Positions 24,201-36,540 of a stretch of DNA of 64,000 nt are shown piece after piece. The notes under the pieces are model-generated. The model searched no databases and was not told the DNA's origin. It was given only the letters and a program-made list of their open reading frames with translations. Every line of letters begins with the position of its first letter. Position 1 is the first letter of the stretch. Source of the stretch: Pseudomonas sediminis (GTDB lineage Bacteria; Pseudomonadota; Gammaproteobacteria; Pseudomonadales; Pseudomonadaceae); NCBI RefSeq assembly GCF_039555755.1, contig NZ_CP154631.1:2356001-2420000 (forward strand), in the 5' to 3' direction. Position numbers and translations under genes: made by a program.

Positions 24201-24998
24201 TTAGCGCACCACGAAAACGTCGCAGGGCGCCTTGTGCAGGAAGTGCTGTGCCAGGCTGCCCAGCAGTGCCTGGGAGAAGGCGCTGCGGCCATGGCTGCCG
24301 AGTACCAGTAGTTCTGCTCGACGCGTCTTGATCTGCTCTTGCAGGCTACGCAGGATGCCACCCTGCAGCACCTCGTGGCTCAGCTTGGGACCTTCGGCCG
24401 GGAGCTTCTGCGCTTCGTCATGCAGTAGCTGATCGATCAGACCTTGCTGGGTCTGCAGCTGCAGTTCGACCTGTTGCTGCGTGCCCTTGTCCGGTTCGAA
24501 TACATGCAGGGCATGCAGTTCGGCATCGCCAGGCAGCAGATGATAGGCCTGGCCCAGAGCGCTGCAGGCGCATAGGGAAAAGTCGATGGCGGCCAATGCC
24601 CGTTGATACGGCTGGAAGTCGTTGCGGGCGACCAGCAGCAGTGGCACGGTGCAGCGACGAGCGATACGGTCGAGGCTGGTGCCGGAGAAAAAGTCATGGC
24701 GCTGATGGTGGCCGCCCAGTACCAGCAGGTCGCAACCGCTGTCCTGAACCTGTTGCAGGACGACCTCCGACGGCTTGCCGCTGAGCATGCGCAGCTCGGT
24801 GCCGGGCGGGGCGTATTGGGTCAGGCTGCGATCCAGCGCCTGGCGCGCTTTCTCATGCTGGTCGCTGCTCTGGCCCGGGTCGAGCACATGGAGCATGGTC
24901 AGCCGGGCGTTATGCTGCTTGGCTAACTGGGTGGCGCGGCACAGTGCCATATCGGCAGTGTCGCGCAGGTCATGGGCGATAAGAATGTGCTTGAACAT
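24201..24998 (-). CDS. Tandem universal stress protein
   Basis: A 265-residue protein with two UspA domains (about residues 1-125 and 130-265). The second carries the ATP-binding signature GSHGRSAFSQALLGS; the first has GGHHQRHDFFSGTS, a weaker version. Tandem Usp proteins in Pseudomonas help survival under anaerobic or energy stress (PA5027 occupies this position in PAO1, from memory). The ATG at 24998 is preceded by AGGAGA ten bases upstream. Confidence 0.9.
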   Translation of the reverse strand: MFKHILIAHDLRDTADMALCRATQLAKQHNARLTMLHVLDPGQSSDQHEKARQALDRSLTQYAPPGTELRMLSGKPSEVVLQQVQDSGCDLLVLGGHHQRHDFFSGTSLDRIARRCTVPLLLVARNDFQPYQRALAAIDFSLCACSALGQAYHLLPGDAELHALHVFEPDKGTQQQVELQLQTQQGLIDQLLHDEAQKLPAEGPKLSHEVLQGGILRSLQEQIKTRRAELLVLGSHGRSAFSQALLGSLAQHFLHKAPCDVFVVR

Positions 24999-25120
24999 GG
25001 TGACGGCTCTCCTGCCGATACCCTTCGGCAATTTTATTGTGCCTGTTCAGATAGCCGCTCTTTTGACCTATGGCAAGGTCGGGGACTGTTACCGATTGCA
25101 AATGCAGGCAGCGGCGCCAT

Positions 25121-25564
25121 TCAGCGTAAACGCAATTGGTAGTGGCCGCGACTTTCTGCGACCACTTCGCCGCTGCCGTCGGTCAGCTGCAATTCCAGCA
25201 GATATTCGGCCTTGCCCTGTAGGATCGCTTGTTCTTCCAGGCGGGCGATCTCCTCGGTCGAGAGGCGCGCCTCGACCTGGATATCACCCGTGGCGGGGCG
25301 ACGAAAACGCAGGTTCATTTCCTTGATGATGGGATAGAAGCGCTGGGCGTCGAAGCTGGTCAGAAACAGCGCGCCGCCGGGTATTTCCGCAAGGGTGAAG
25401 AGGGCGCCGGCGTACATGCTGCCGATATGGTTCTGGTTGCCTTGCAGGGGCATGCGCAGGCGCACGAATCCAGGTTCCAGCACTTCGGCCTTGAGGCCGC
25501 TGCGTTTGACGAAGGCGATCTGTTCTTCGGTGAGTTGGCGGGCGATTTCAACGGGCAGCGGCAT
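25121..25564 (-). CDS. Hotdog thioesterase, YiiD_C/DUF4442-like
   Basis: A 147-residue single hotdog-domain protein with GNQNHIGSMYAGALFTLAE, the central helix of the PaaI/DUF4442 group of acyl-CoA thioesterases. The substrate cannot be told from sequence. An AAGGAG ribosome binding site lies nine bases upstream of the ATG at 25564. It appears monocistronic: 122 bases separate it from usp and 143 from trxC. Confidence 0.75.
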   Translation of the reverse strand: MPLPVEIARQLTEEQIAFVKRSGLKAEVLEPGFVRLRMPLQGNQNHIGSMYAGALFTLAEIPGGALFLTSFDAQRFYPIIKEMNLRFRRPATGDIQVEARLSTEEIARLEEQAILQGKAEYLLELQLTDGSGEVVAESRGHYQLRLR

Positions 25565-25674
25565 GACAAAACTCCTTGGGCGGGCGTTTTGCCAGACTAA
25601 GGGGCCGATGGCGCGCTGCAATTGACCGCAGTGCCCGTAGTGACTGACCGAAGCGCTCAAGAGCTCCAGCCACA

Positions 25675-25697
25675 TAGCCCGGATTGCATCCGAGCTA
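25675..25697. repeat. REP-like palindrome downstream of trxC
   Basis: An imperfect inverted repeat, TAGCCCGGAT ... ATCCGAGCTA, just after the trxC stop. The CCCGGAT...ATCC core recurs in Pseudomonas intergenic repeats. It may stabilise or end the trxC transcript. Weak evidence from a single copy. Confidence 0.35.
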
Positions 25698-25707
25698 TAG
25701 GTGCATC

Positions 25708-26142
25708 CTAAATGCCCTGTTGGCGCAGCCAGGCCTGCAGTTGCGGTAGCGGCATGGCACCACTCTGGCGGGCGACTTCGATGCCTCCCTTGAACAGGAT
25801 CAGGCTTGGAATGGAGCGGATGCCCAGTTGCCCGGCCAGATTCGGGTTGGCTTCACTATCGAGCTTGCCCAGGCGGCAGCGTCCCTGCAGTTGCACGGCG
25901 GCCTGCTGGAAGGTCGGGGCGAAGGACTGGCAGGGGCCGCACCAACTGGCCCAGACATCTACCAGTAACGGCAGGTTGCCCTTGAGTTGGCTGGCGAAAT
26001 TAGCCTGCGTGAGGGTGATGGGTACGCCTGGCAACACTTCGCTCTTGCAGCGACCACAGCGTGGGGCGTCACCCAGGCGTTCGGCGGGAATGCGGTTGAG
26101 CCCATTGCAATGTGGGCAGGGGATCAGCAGGGGATCGCTCAT
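25708..26142 (-). CDS. trxC: Thioredoxin 2 (TrxC)
   Basis: A 144-residue thioredoxin with an N-terminal zinc finger (Cys9, Cys12, Cys29, Cys32) and the redox site WCGPC (Cys68, Cys71). This zinc-bearing layout is that of TrxC, which reduces disulfides in the cytoplasm during oxidative stress. In E. coli it is under OxyR; no OxyR site can be assigned here. It lies 59 bases downstream of metY and could be read with it. Confidence 0.95.
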   Translation of the reverse strand: MSDPLLIPCPHCNGLNRIPAERLGDAPRCGRCKSEVLPGVPITLTQANFASQLKGNLPLLVDVWASWCGPCQSFAPTFQQAAVQLQGRCRLGKLDSEANPNLAGQLGIRSIPSLILFKGGIEVARQSGAMPLPQLQAWLRQQGI

Positions 26143-26201
26143 TTTTCGGCTCCAGCGGCTATGACACCAATCTGGAGCCGAAAACGCCGCTTTTCAAGCG
26201 A

Positions 26202-27479
26202 TCAGCCGCGTGCGGCTTCGAGAGCCTGGCTCAGGTCGGCGAGGATATCGTCGATATGCTCGATGCCGATGGACAGGCGCACCATGTCGCGCGGTACGCC
26301 GGCCTTCTGCAATTCTTCGTCGCTGAGCTGGCGGTGTGTGGTCGACGCCGGGTGGCAGGCCAGCGATTTGGCATCACCGATATTGACCAGGCGCACCACC
26401 AGTTGCAGCGCATCGATGAAGCGCGCTCCAGCCTCCTGCCCGCCCTGGATGCCGAAGGAGAGGATCGCCGCCGGCTTGCCGCCGAAGTAGCGCTGGGCTA
26501 GTTCGTGTTCGGGGTGATCGGCCAGGCCGGCGTATTTGACCCAGGCCACTTGCGGGTGGCTTTGCAGATACTGCGCGACTTTCAAGGCGTTCTCGGTATG
26601 CCGCTCCATGCGCAGGGCCAGGGTTTCCAGGCCTTGAAGGATGAGGAAGGCGTTGAACGGCGACAGCGCCGCGCCGGTGTTGCGCAGTGGCACTACGCGG
26701 CAGCGGCCGATGAACGCAGCAGGGCCGAAGGCTTCGGTGTAGGTGACGCCGTGGTAGGAAGGATCGGGCGTGTTGAGCAGCGGGAAGCGCGCCTTGTTGT
26801 CGGCCCAGGGGAATTTACCGGAGTCGACCACGATGCCGCCGATGCTGGTGCCATGGCCACCGATGTACTTGGTCAGTGAGTGCACGACGATGTCCGCGCC
26901 ATGTTCGAAGGGACGGCAGAGAATCGGCGTGGCCACGGTGTTGTCGACGATCAGCGGCACGCCATGACGGTGTGCGGCGTCGGCCAGGGCCTTGAGGTCG
27001 ACGATGTTGCCGGCTGGGTTGCCGATGGATTCGCAGAACACCGCCTTGGTGCGCTCGTCAATCAGTGCTTCCAGTGCGGCGATGTCATCGTGCGCGGCGA
27101 AGCGGGTCTGGATGCCGAAACGCGGCAGTGTATGGGCCAGCAGGTTGTAGGTACCGCCGTAGAGCTTGGCCACCGAGACGATGTTGTCGCCGGCCTCGGC
27201 CACGGTCTGGATGGCATAGGTAATGGCGGCCATGCCGGAGGCCACGGCCAGTGCACCGACGCCGCCTTCCAGCGCCGCCACGCGCTCCTCGAGCACGGCG
27301 TTGGTCGGGTTCATGATGCGCGAATAGATGTTGCCGGCGACCTTCAGGTCGAACAGGTCGGCGCCGTGCTGGGTGTCGTCGAAGGCGAAGGAGCTGGTCT
27401 GGTAGATCGGTACCGCCACTGCTTTGGTGGTGGGGTCCGGATCGTAGCCAGCGTGGATGGCGAGTGTTTCCAATTTCAT
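26202..27479 (-). CDS. metY: O-acetylhomoserine sulfhydrylase
   Basis: A 425-residue Cys/Met-metabolism PLP enzyme. Lys204 in [11 protein letters not shown] holds the cofactor, and YSRIMNPTN binds its phosphate. Length and motifs fit MetY, which makes homocysteine from O-acetylhomoserine and sulfide; a methionine gamma-lyase function is less likely. An AAGGAA lies upstream of the ATG at 27479. The gene sits in the PAO1 order between the SLC13 permease and trxC/usp. Confidence 0.92.
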   Translation of the reverse strand: MKLETLAIHAGYDPDPTTKAVAVPIYQTSSFAFDDTQHGADLFDLKVAGNIYSRIMNPTNAVLEERVAALEGGVGALAVASGMAAITYAIQTVAEAGDNIVSVAKLYGGTYNLLAHTLPRFGIQTRFAAHDDIAALEALIDERTKAVFCESIGNPAGNIVDLKALADAAHRHGVPLIVDNTVATPILCRPFEHGADIVVHSLTKYIGGHGTSIGGIVVDSGKFPWADNKARFPLLNTPDPSYHGVTYTEAFGPAAFIGRCRVVPLRNTGAALSPFNAFLILQGLETLALRMERHTENALKVAQYLQSHPQVAWVKYAGLADHPEHELAQRYFGGKPAAILSFGIQGGQEAGARFIDALQLVVRLVNIGDAKSLACHPASTTHRQLSDEELQKAGVPRDMVRLSIGIEHIDDILADLSQALEAARG

Positions 27480-27601
27480 GCGCGCGTTCCTTCAGGGCAG
27501 ATTGAAAGGATCGCAGCATGGATAAAGCGACAAGGTCCGGTCAATGCGCAGGCGCAATGAAACGGGCCTTGGGTTAGAACATTGTATTCGCAGCTTATGC
27601 C

Positions 27602-29392
27602 TTAGACCGGCGTCAGCGGGAAGAACCAGGGGATTACCAGCGTTGCTACGCCCCACAGCAGCAGATTCAGGGGAATGCCAATTCTCATGAAATCGGTGAA
27701 GCGATAACCGCCGGCGTTGTAGACGAAGGTGTTGGTCTGGTAGCCGATCGGGGTGGCGAAGCTGGCGCTGGCGGCGAACATCACCGCGACCACGAAGGCG
27801 CGTGGATCGACGCCCAGGTGCTGAGCCATGCCGATGGCGATGGGCGTCACCAGTACCGCCACCGCATTGTTGGACAGCATCTCGGTGAGGATCGAGGTGA
27901 ACAGGTAGATGAAACTCAGCATCAATAGTGGTCCGGCCCAAGGCAGCCAGCCCATGACATTCTCCACCAGCAGCTTGACCAAACCGACCTTGTCCATGGC
28001 GATGCTGATGGCCAGCATGCCGAAGATCAGGCTGAGAATCTTCCAGTCCACCGCCTTGTAGGCGTCTTCCACGTCCAGGCAGCGGGTGGCCAGTACCGTG
28101 ACGGCGCCGATGATCGCCAGGCCCTCAATGGGCATCACGCCAAAGGCAGCCAGCAGCATCACGGCCAGGGTCGAGATGATCGCGATGGGCGCCTTGTCGC
28201 GGCGGAAGGCACGCTCCTGCACAGCGTTGAGGCTGATCAGTTCGCCGTTGTCGGCGAAGCGTTTGATCTGCGCAGGTGTGCCTTCGACCAGCATCACATC
28301 GCCGAACTGCAGCTCGAAATCATCCAGGTTGCCCTGCACGTTCTCGTCCTGGCGGTGCACGGCGAGCACAGCGATGCCGTAGCGCGCAGTGAGGTCGAGG
28401 TCGCGCATCGGCCGGTGGCTGTAGCGCGAGTTTCGCCCGACGATAGCCTCAGCGAGGATCACGTCGTGGCTGCTGATGGTTTCGAAGGCATCGCCACGGT
28501 TGAAACTCAGGTGGCCGCTCTCGCGCAACTCCACTACATCCTTGACCTGGCCATGCAGTACCAGACGGTCGCCGCTGGCGAGCAGCGTTTCGGCACCCGG
28601 CTCGGTCAGCTCCTGTTCATCGCGGAACAACTTGAGCACTTGCAGACCACTACCACCGTTAAGGTTGGCCTCGTGCAGGGTCTTGCCAATCATCGGTGAG
28701 TCGTGCGGCACCAGCAGTTCGGTCATGAAGGTGCGTGACAGATCCGGGCGCAGCTGGCGTGACAGGGTCTCGCGTTCCGGCAGCAGGCGATGACCGATGG
28801 TCAGCAGGTAGAGCATGCCGCATGCGGCCATGACCAAGCCGACACCGGTGATTTCGAAGATGCCAAAGGGCGCGAGGCCGGCCTTGCGCGCGACGCCATC
28901 GACCAGAATGTTGGTCGAGGTGCCGATCATGGTCAGGGTGCCGCCGAGGATGGTGGCGTAGGACAGCGGGATCAACAGCTTCGACGGCAGGGTGCCGGCG
29001 CGGCGCGCCAGGGCGATGGCCACCGGGGTGAGGATGGCCACCACTGGTGTGTTGTTGAGGCAAGCGGATACCACCAGCGCGGTGACGGTGAGGCCAGTGA
29101 GCACGCGAATCGGGCTGGTGCCTACCAGATTGCCCAGCCAGTTGCCGAGAGCGTCGATGCAGCCGGTACGCTCCAGCGCGGCGGAGAGCACGAACATGCA
29201 GGCGATGGTCACGGGGGCGGAGTTGGACAGCACGCTGAGTACTTCGCCCGGCGTCAGCAGTTGGCTGACCAGCAAGGCGGCCACGGCGATGGCGGCGACT
29301 ATGTCCGGGCTCCATTTCTCGCGAACGAAGGCATACAGAACCCAGGTCAGCAGGGCGCCGACAAACAGCAGAGGCAGGGAATCCCAGAACAT
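27602..29392 (-). CDS. SLC13-family (divalent anion:Na+) permease with two RCK_C domains
   Basis: About 596 residues. Transmembrane helices at about 1-190 and 400-596 flank two TrkA_C (RCK_C) domains of about 70 residues each (about 215-300 and 305-385). The SACLNNTPVVAILTP and SATFATPIGYQTNTFVY-type segments (here ASASFATPIGYQTN) carry the Na+/substrate motifs. Members transport sulfate, dicarboxylates or similar; the gene beside metY makes sulfate plausible. TAAGGATGTTC sits upstream of the ATG at 29392; an upstream ATG at 29413 lacks a binding site. A 281-base gap to selO upstream holds no gene that I can see. Confidence 0.88.
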   Translation of the reverse strand: MFWDSLPLLFVGALLTWVLYAFVREKWSPDIVAAIAVAALLVSQLLTPGEVLSVLSNSAPVTIACMFVLSAALERTGCIDALGNWLGNLVGTSPIRVLTGLTVTALVVSACLNNTPVVAILTPVAIALARRAGTLPSKLLIPLSYATILGGTLTMIGTSTNILVDGVARKAGLAPFGIFEITGVGLVMAACGMLYLLTIGHRLLPERETLSRQLRPDLSRTFMTELLVPHDSPMIGKTLHEANLNGGSGLQVLKLFRDEQELTEPGAETLLASGDRLVLHGQVKDVVELRESGHLSFNRGDAFETISSHDVILAEAIVGRNSRYSHRPMRDLDLTARYGIAVLAVHRQDENVQGNLDDFELQFGDVMLVEGTPAQIKRFADNGELISLNAVQERAFRRDKAPIAIISTLAVMLLAAFGVMPIEGLAIIGAVTVLATRCLDVEDAYKAVDWKILSLIFGMLAISIAMDKVGLVKLLVENVMGWLPWAGPLLMLSFIYLFTSILTEMLSNNAVAVLVTPIAIGMAQHLGVDPRAFVVAVMFAASASFATPIGYQTNTFVYNAGGYRFTDFMRIGIPLNLLLWGVATLVIPWFFPLTPV

Positions 29393-29673
29393 GAACATCC
29401 TTAGATCCTGCATGTGATTCAGGTGGCTGGCGCTGCGTTTGGGCTCGCGGCGCTGGCTGACGAATCAGGGGCAGAATCTTTGCGTCGAATCTCGTGTGAG
29501 GTATCGGGCACGCACTGGGCGGCCTGGCAGGGCGCCAAGATAGAGGGGTTCTTTTAGATAGTCTAAGAATGTTTGGGCAGATTGATATGCCTTTTCGATT
29601 TAACAGATAAGCGCAGTCGAAAGGCCGGCCAACGTCGGTGAGCTGCCGCGCAACAGGCCGGCAGCACTATCAC

Positions 29674-31155
<1,482 letters not shown>

Positions 31156-34100
31156 TCAAGGCACTGCGGGCGGTTTGGGTGGTTGCTGCACACTGGCGGC
31201 GCCAGCGGCTGCGACTCTGGCCAGGTCTTTCTGATCCAGCTTCTGCTCGCCATGTTCCAGGTTTTTCACGTACACCTCGACCTGGCGGAAGGCGATGTTG
31301 ATGCCGTTCTTCGGGAACTCGCGGTCGATGAAACGATTGATCTCGTCGGTGGCCGGGTTGCGGTCGCCGAGGTCGCGCACGTGGATGCGCAGCTCGTGGT
31401 CCAGCGTGCTCTCGCCGAAGTTGAGGAAGTAGACGATGGGCCCCGGCTCCTTGAGCACGCGCGGGTTTTCCTGCGCCGCCTGCAGCAGCAGCTTGCGCAC
31501 CAGATCGAGATCCGAGCCATAGCCGACGCCGACCTTGAGGGTGACGCGGGTGACCGTGTCGCTCAGCGACCAGTTGATGAGTTGGCCGGTAATGAAGGTC
31601 TTGTTCGGTACGATGATTTCCTTGTGATCGAAGTCGGTAATGGTGGTGGCACGGATACGGATCTTGCTCACGGTGCCGGACAGATTGCCGATGGTTACCA
31701 CGTCACCGATACGCACTGGGCGCTCGAACAGGATGATCAAACCTGAAATGAAGTTGGCGAAAATTTCCTGTAGGCCGAAACCGAGGCCGACCGACAAGGC
31801 CGCCACCAGCCACTGCAACTTGTCCCAACTGACGCCCAGCGTCGATAGCGTGGTGACGATGCCAATGGCGACCAGGGCGTAGGACAGCAAGGTGGTGGTG
31901 GCGTAGGCGCTGCCCTGTGCCAGGCGCATGCGCGACAGCACCAGCACTTCGAGCAGGCCGGGCAGGTTACGCGCCAGTGCCACGGTGATGGCGACGATGA
32001 TCAGGGCACCGATTACGTCCATCAGGCTGATGGGCACCAGTGTCGCGTTATCCCCGGTACCGCTGCTGTATTCGTAGAGGTTGATGGTATCGAGGTAGGT
32101 GAATACGCCGATCAGATCGGCCCAGACCGCGTACAGGCAAACCAGGAAGCCGCCGAGCAGGGCCAGGCGGATCAGGCGCAGCGATTGCTGGTTGACCTGC
32201 TCGATGTCCAGGGTCGGCTCTTCCACCGGCGCTTCGCCATCCAGGCTTTCCTTACTTTGCGCCTGACGCTTGGCCAGGGCGCGTTGGTAGGCCAGGCGTC
32301 GTGCCGCGACGCTCAGCCCGCGGACCAGCGTAGCCTCGACGATAAGCAGGATGATCAGCAGGTACAGGGTATCGATCAAGCGGTCGGTGAGCTTGAGCGC
32401 CGTGTAGTAATAGCCGAACGCAACCGCACCGATCAGCGCCAGCGGTAGCAGGTTGAACAGCACGCCGACACTGGTGCGCAGGCCCGAGGTGTGCTCGCGC
32501 AGGGGGGCGCTGAACAGCAGATGGAAAAGCATCCAGGCCATCAGGGCATAGCAGCTGAGGACCACGATGATGCCGATCACATCGTTGGCCAGGCTCGCTG
32601 GCTGGTGTTCGGCAATGCTCACTACGGCCACCAGCGCCATCACCACCAGGCCCAGGCGACGCAGGTGCTGGCGGAAGAAAGCGACGTTGGCCGGCGGCCA
32701 GTGGAAGTGCAGGACGGCCACGCCATCCGGGGACAGGATGCGGTGCAGGGTATAGAACACCAGCCAGGCCTCGGCCATCTCGTACAGCGCGGCGCCCAGG
32801 TAGAGATTCTGCCCGCGCGCATCGTGCAGCAGGGCATAGCCGCACAGGGCCAGGAACAGCGTCACCGGCAGCGCCAGGATGATGTTGAGGCCCAGCGCCA
32901 TCGGCGTGTGCAACTGACTGTCGTGCTTGTAGTGGCCGATGTCGCCATGCAGCCCGCTGAGCTTGTCGAACAGGAACTGGCGGCGCCAGAGGATCAGCGC
33001 ACAGAGCAGGATCAGCGGCAGGAACACCAGCGGACGTTCGACCAGGCCCGCGCCCAGTTCGCTGATGGCCATGCTCCAGGGCAGGTCGGCCAGTTGCCGC
33101 TCGAGGCGCCGCGGTGCCGATTTCAGCCAATCCAGATCAATTGGCTTGTTGCTGGGAATCCAGAACATCTGCTCGTCGATGGTGGCGCGCAGGCTGCTGG
33201 CGGTGCTTTCCAGCTCCTTCTGGTTGAGCTGCAGGGTGATCGACTCGTTGAGCAGCGCATTCAGCGAGCGGTTGAGGCGGTCGAGCAGTTCGCGCCGGGT
33301 ATTGAGCTGCTCGCGCAGTGCGTTGCGCAGCTCCGGGGTGACTTCCTCGCTCGGTTGGCCGCTGAGCAGGTTCTCCATGTAGCGGGCCGGATCGCTGATC
33401 TCCTCGCGCTGCTTGTTCAGCTCGAACTGATAGAGACGAATATCGGCGATCTCGTTGGCCAGCGAACCGTCTTCGAGTTTCAGCTTCGGCAGCCCCTGCT
33501 TCTGCTGGTAGAGAATCTTCGACAGTAGCAGGCTGCCCTGCAGCACCCCAATCTGCTCGTCCAGCGCCCTGTTGGCCTGGTTGAGGTTGTCCAGCTGCTG
33601 GCGGGTCTGCAGGTTCTGCTCGGTCAGGCCGTTGAGGCGATCGGTCGCACGCAGCAGGTAGTCGGAGAGCTTGAGGTTGAGCGAGCTTTCCCGAGCCAGC
33701 AGCCTGTCCGAGCTGGCCCGTTCGGCCTCGCGCGATTGCTCGGCGACGGTCTGTTCCGATTCCGCGCGACGGCGTTCGTTGATCAGGCCCTGCAGGGCCT
33801 GGCGCTCCTGCTCGGCGCGATTGATGCGTTCCTCGAGCAGTGCGCGCTGGGCGCTGCCGAGGTCCTGCAGCAGGCTGTTGCCCGCCAGTTCCTGGCGGCG
33901 CAGCTGGGTTTGCGCGGCGAGCAGGGAGAGTTCGGCGTTGAGCTGATTGCGCCGCTCCTGATTCAGGGCCTTGCCTTCGAAGCGGCCGCTCTTCAGGGCG
34001 TCGTTGAGCAGCTGGCTGCGTGCCTGGTTCTGGCTGATCTCCGCCTGGGCGCGTTCCGGGCGGGTCTGTGCGGTGATCACCAGGCTGTTGGCCTCGATGA

Positions 34101-34506
34101 TCGCCTTGTTCCAGTCGCTGATCTGGCTGGAGCGTTCGCTCAGCAGCTGTTCGAGCTGAGCCAGCGAGCTGCGCGCATGGCGCGCGGAAATCTGCTGTTC
34201 GGGGCTCGACTTGAGCCGGTCCAGCTCGCGCTGGGCTTCGTTGATCAGGCGCGGCGCATCGTCCAGCTGCTTGCGCAGGTCGCTGAGGCGCTGCTCGGCA
34301 TTCTGCCGGTCCTGCAGCATGCGCAGCGTCTGTTCGAGTGTCTGCTTGAGCGCCAGTTGTTCGGCCTCTGGCAGTTTGCGCTCGGCCAGGCCGTCGAGGC
34401 TCTGCTGCACGCTTTCGATCTGCGGCGGCTCTTCGGCAAATGCCTGCGGCATGCCGAGATACAGGGCGAACAGGACGGCTGCTAGGGAAAGACGCGACAG
34501 ATGCAT
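31156..34506 (-). CDS. mscK: Large MscS-family mechanosensitive channel (MscK/KefA-like)
   Basis: A 1116-residue channel. A signal peptide (residues 1-23) precedes a periplasmic coiled-coil region of about 450 residues rich in Gln, Glu and Arg (MscS_porin), then about eleven transmembrane helices and, near residues 890-940, the MscS pore helix with GLGFGLQEIFANFISG, followed by the FERPVRIGDVV beta domain. Size and layout match MscK, which guards against osmotic downshock and responds to K+. The start at 34506 is preferred to a frame opening at 34629, as a signal peptide follows at once. The opposite strand carries long meaningless frames. Confidence 0.88.
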   Translation of the reverse strand: MHLSRLSLAAVLFALYLGMPQAFAEEPPQIESVQQSLDGLAERKLPEAEQLALKQTLEQTLRMLQDRQNAEQRLSDLRKQLDDAPRLINEAQRELDRLKSSPEQQISARHARSSLAQLEQLLSERSSQISDWNKAIIEANSLVITAQTRPERAQAEISQNQARSQLLNDALKSGRFEGKALNQERRNQLNAELSLLAAQTQLRRQELAGNSLLQDLGSAQRALLEERINRAEQERQALQGLINERRRAESEQTVAEQSREAERASSDRLLARESSLNLKLSDYLLRATDRLNGLTEQNLQTRQQLDNLNQANRALDEQIGVLQGSLLLSKILYQQKQGLPKLKLEDGSLANEIADIRLYQFELNKQREEISDPARYMENLLSGQPSEEVTPELRNALREQLNTRRELLDRLNRSLNALLNESITLQLNQKELESTASSLRATIDEQMFWIPSNKPIDLDWLKSAPRRLERQLADLPWSMAISELGAGLVERPLVFLPLILLCALILWRRQFLFDKLSGLHGDIGHYKHDSQLHTPMALGLNIILALPVTLFLALCGYALLHDARGQNLYLGAALYEMAEAWLVFYTLHRILSPDGVAVLHFHWPPANVAFFRQHLRRLGLVVMALVAVVSIAEHQPASLANDVIGIIVVLSCYALMAWMLFHLLFSAPLREHTSGLRTSVGVLFNLLPLALIGAVAFGYYYTALKLTDRLIDTLYLLIILLIVEATLVRGLSVAARRLAYQRALAKRQAQSKESLDGEAPVEEPTLDIEQVNQQSLRLIRLALLGGFLVCLYAVWADLIGVFTYLDTINLYEYSSGTGDNATLVPISLMDVIGALIIVAITVALARNLPGLLEVLVLSRMRLAQGSAYATTTLLSYALVAIGIVTTLSTLGVSWDKLQWLVAALSVGLGFGLQEIFANFISGLIILFERPVRIGDVVTIGNLSGTVSKIRIRATTITDFDHKEIIVPNKTFITGQLINWSLSDTVTRVTLKVGVGYGSDLDLVRKLLLQAAQENPRVLKEPGPIVYFLNFGESTLDHELRIHVRDLGDRNPATDEINRFIDREFPKNGINIAFRQVEVYVKNLEHGEQKLDQKDLARVAAAGAASVQQPPKPPAVP

Positions 34507-34632
34507 GGTCGATTGAATACCAAAGTGGACGGTTGCGATTGAGGATACCGCGGCACAACGAAGGCGCGGGCCTGTTGGCCCGCGCGCGATGCTGATGCTA
34601 GCAGAGTCCCTGCCGGGAGTTTTGACCACCTG

Positions 34633-36378
34633 CTAGAAGTGCAGCCCAGGGCCCGGACGTGTGCCCTCGGGGAATCTGACGCCGACTTTGCGCACCTTGT
34701 TCCCTTCCATGGCCGCCACGGTCCAGGTCAGGCCCTGCCACTCCACCTGGTCACCGACCACCGGCTCGCCACCGATCTCGTGGGCGATGAAGCGGCCCAG
34801 CGGCTGATTGCCTTCCAGCTCGTCGAGCTTCAGGCCATAGAGCGCGGCGACTGCACTCAGCTCGGCGTCGCCTTCCAGGACGAAATCACCGAAGAAGCGC
34901 AGGTCCTGGCCTCGTTTCGGCGCCTGGCTGAACAGCTTGCCGAGGGCTGGCAGATCGTGTTCGTGACCGATCACGCAGAGCAGGTCATCTGCTTGCAGGC
35001 GCGTACTACCCGACGGGTGGAGCAGCTCGCGGCCTCGGAACAGTGCGGCGATACGGGTGCCTTCTGGCATGTTCAGCTCACGCAGGGCGGCACCGATGCA
35101 CCATTTTTCCGCGCCCAGGCGATAGACGAACAGCTCCCACTGGCTGGTCGGGTGCACTTCCAGGCCGGCGCGTGACACCGGTGCGGGTTCTGGCGGTACG
35201 GTGACGCGCATCAGCTTGGCGGCCAGCGGCAGGCTGGTGCCCTGCAGCAGCAGAGAGATGATCACGATGAAGAACGCCACGTTGAAGAACAGCTGCGCGT
35301 TGGGCAGGCCGGCCATCAGCGGGAACACCGCGAGGATGATGGGCACGGCGCCGCGCAGGCCAACCCAGGCGATGAAGATCCGCTCGCGGTCGTGGAAGGC
35401 ACGAAACGGCAGCAGGCCGAGGAAGATCGACAGTGGCCGCGCGAAGAGAATCATCCACAGAGCCAGAGCCAGCGCCGGCAGGGCGATGGGCAGCAGCTCG
35501 TGCGGCGTGACCAGCAAGCCGAGAACCAGGAACATGCCGATCTGCGCCAGCCAGGTGAGGCCGTCGAGCATGTGCAGGATGCCGTGGCGCGAGCGGATCG
35601 GTCGGTTACCCAGCAGCAGGCCGCACAGGTAGATGGCGAGGATACCGCTGCCACCCACTGCAGTGGTGATGGCAAAGATGATCAGGCCGCCACTGACCAC
35701 CAGTAGCGGATACAGGCCGGTAGCCAGCTCCATGCGATTGATCAGTTTCAGCAGCAGCCAGCCGCCACCCAGGCCGAGCAGGGCGCCGAGGCCGAACTGT
35801 TGCACCAGCTGGATCGGCAGGTCCCAGCTGAAGCCGGTCTGACCGCTGGCGAGCATGGCGATCAGGGTCACGGTGAGGAACACCGCCATCGGGTCGTTGC
35901 TACCGGACTCGATTTCCAGTGTGGAGCTGACCCGTTCGTTGAGGCCGCGCCCGCCCAGCAGGGAGAACACCGCCGCGGCATCGGTGGAGCCGACGATGGC
36001 GCCGATCAACAGGCCTTCCAGCAGGGTCAGATTGAACAGCCACATTGCAGCCAGGCCGGTCAATCCGGCTGTGATCACGACACCTACGGTGGCCAGTGAC
36101 AGGGATGGCCACAAGGCCACGCGGAAGCTGGAAACCCGGGTGCGCATGCCACCATCGAGCAGGATCACCGCCAACGCCAGGTTGCCGACCAGATAGGCCA
36201 GGGGGTAATTGTTGAAGACGATGCCGCCGGGGCCGTCGGTGCCGGCCAGCATGCCGACGCCGAGGAAGATCACCAGAATCGGGATGCCGAAACGAGCGCC
36301 GAACGCGCTGACCAGAATACTGGCCGCCACCAGCAGTGCGCCGATCAAAAAAAGATTATTGATAGCGCTGGCATCCAA
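34633..36378 (-). CDS. cvrA: Potassium/proton antiporter CvrA (NhaP2)
   Basis: A 581-residue CPA1-type antiporter. Twelve or so helices fill residues 1-385 with the exchange site motif near [12 protein letters not shown]; a TrkA_C domain (about 405-485) and a CorC_HlyC-like domain (about 495-575) follow, as in E. coli CvrA (578 residues). It exports K+ for H+ and protects the cell at low osmolarity, in keeping with the channel gene downstream. A candidate promoter lies at 36438-36468. Confidence 0.92.
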   Translation of the reverse strand: MDASAINNLFLIGALLVAASILVSAFGARFGIPILVIFLGVGMLAGTDGPGGIVFNNYPLAYLVGNLALAVILLDGGMRTRVSSFRVALWPSLSLATVGVVITAGLTGLAAMWLFNLTLLEGLLIGAIVGSTDAAAVFSLLGGRGLNERVSSTLEIESGSNDPMAVFLTVTLIAMLASGQTGFSWDLPIQLVQQFGLGALLGLGGGWLLLKLINRMELATGLYPLLVVSGGLIIFAITTAVGGSGILAIYLCGLLLGNRPIRSRHGILHMLDGLTWLAQIGMFLVLGLLVTPHELLPIALPALALALWMILFARPLSIFLGLLPFRAFHDRERIFIAWVGLRGAVPIILAVFPLMAGLPNAQLFFNVAFFIVIISLLLQGTSLPLAAKLMRVTVPPEPAPVSRAGLEVHPTSQWELFVYRLGAEKWCIGAALRELNMPEGTRIAALFRGRELLHPSGSTRLQADDLLCVIGHEHDLPALGKLFSQAPKRGQDLRFFGDFVLEGDAELSAVAALYGLKLDELEGNQPLGRFIAHEIGGEPVVGDQVEWQGLTWTVAAMEGNKVRKVGVRFPEGTRPGPGLHF

Positions 36379-36437
36379 ACGCGCTTACTCCTGGCTGTGA
36401 AAATCGGGGGGTGCGCTATGCATGGCGCGTGCCAGAG

Positions 36438-36468
36438 ATTCTAACCGTAGCCTCCGTATCGCTGTCAA
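36438..36468 (-). promoter_or_regulatory. Candidate sigma-70 promoter of cvrA
   Basis: On the minus strand TTGACA (36468-36463) and TAGAAT (36443-36438) are separated by 19 bases, slightly long. The region is AT-rich for this genome, and the site lies about 60 bases upstream of the cvrA start. Confidence 0.45.
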
Positions 36469-36540
36469 AAAGGTTATTACATTTTTACAGACTGCCCCGA
36501 AGCGCCCGTGTCGGGGCGGCCCAGGGCACTTGCTCGAGGT

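Noticed and set aside
29393..29673. Gap between SLC13 permease and selO as a possible small RNA locus
   Set aside because: No convincing promoter, terminator or stem-loop pair could be seen; short AT-rich stretch only.
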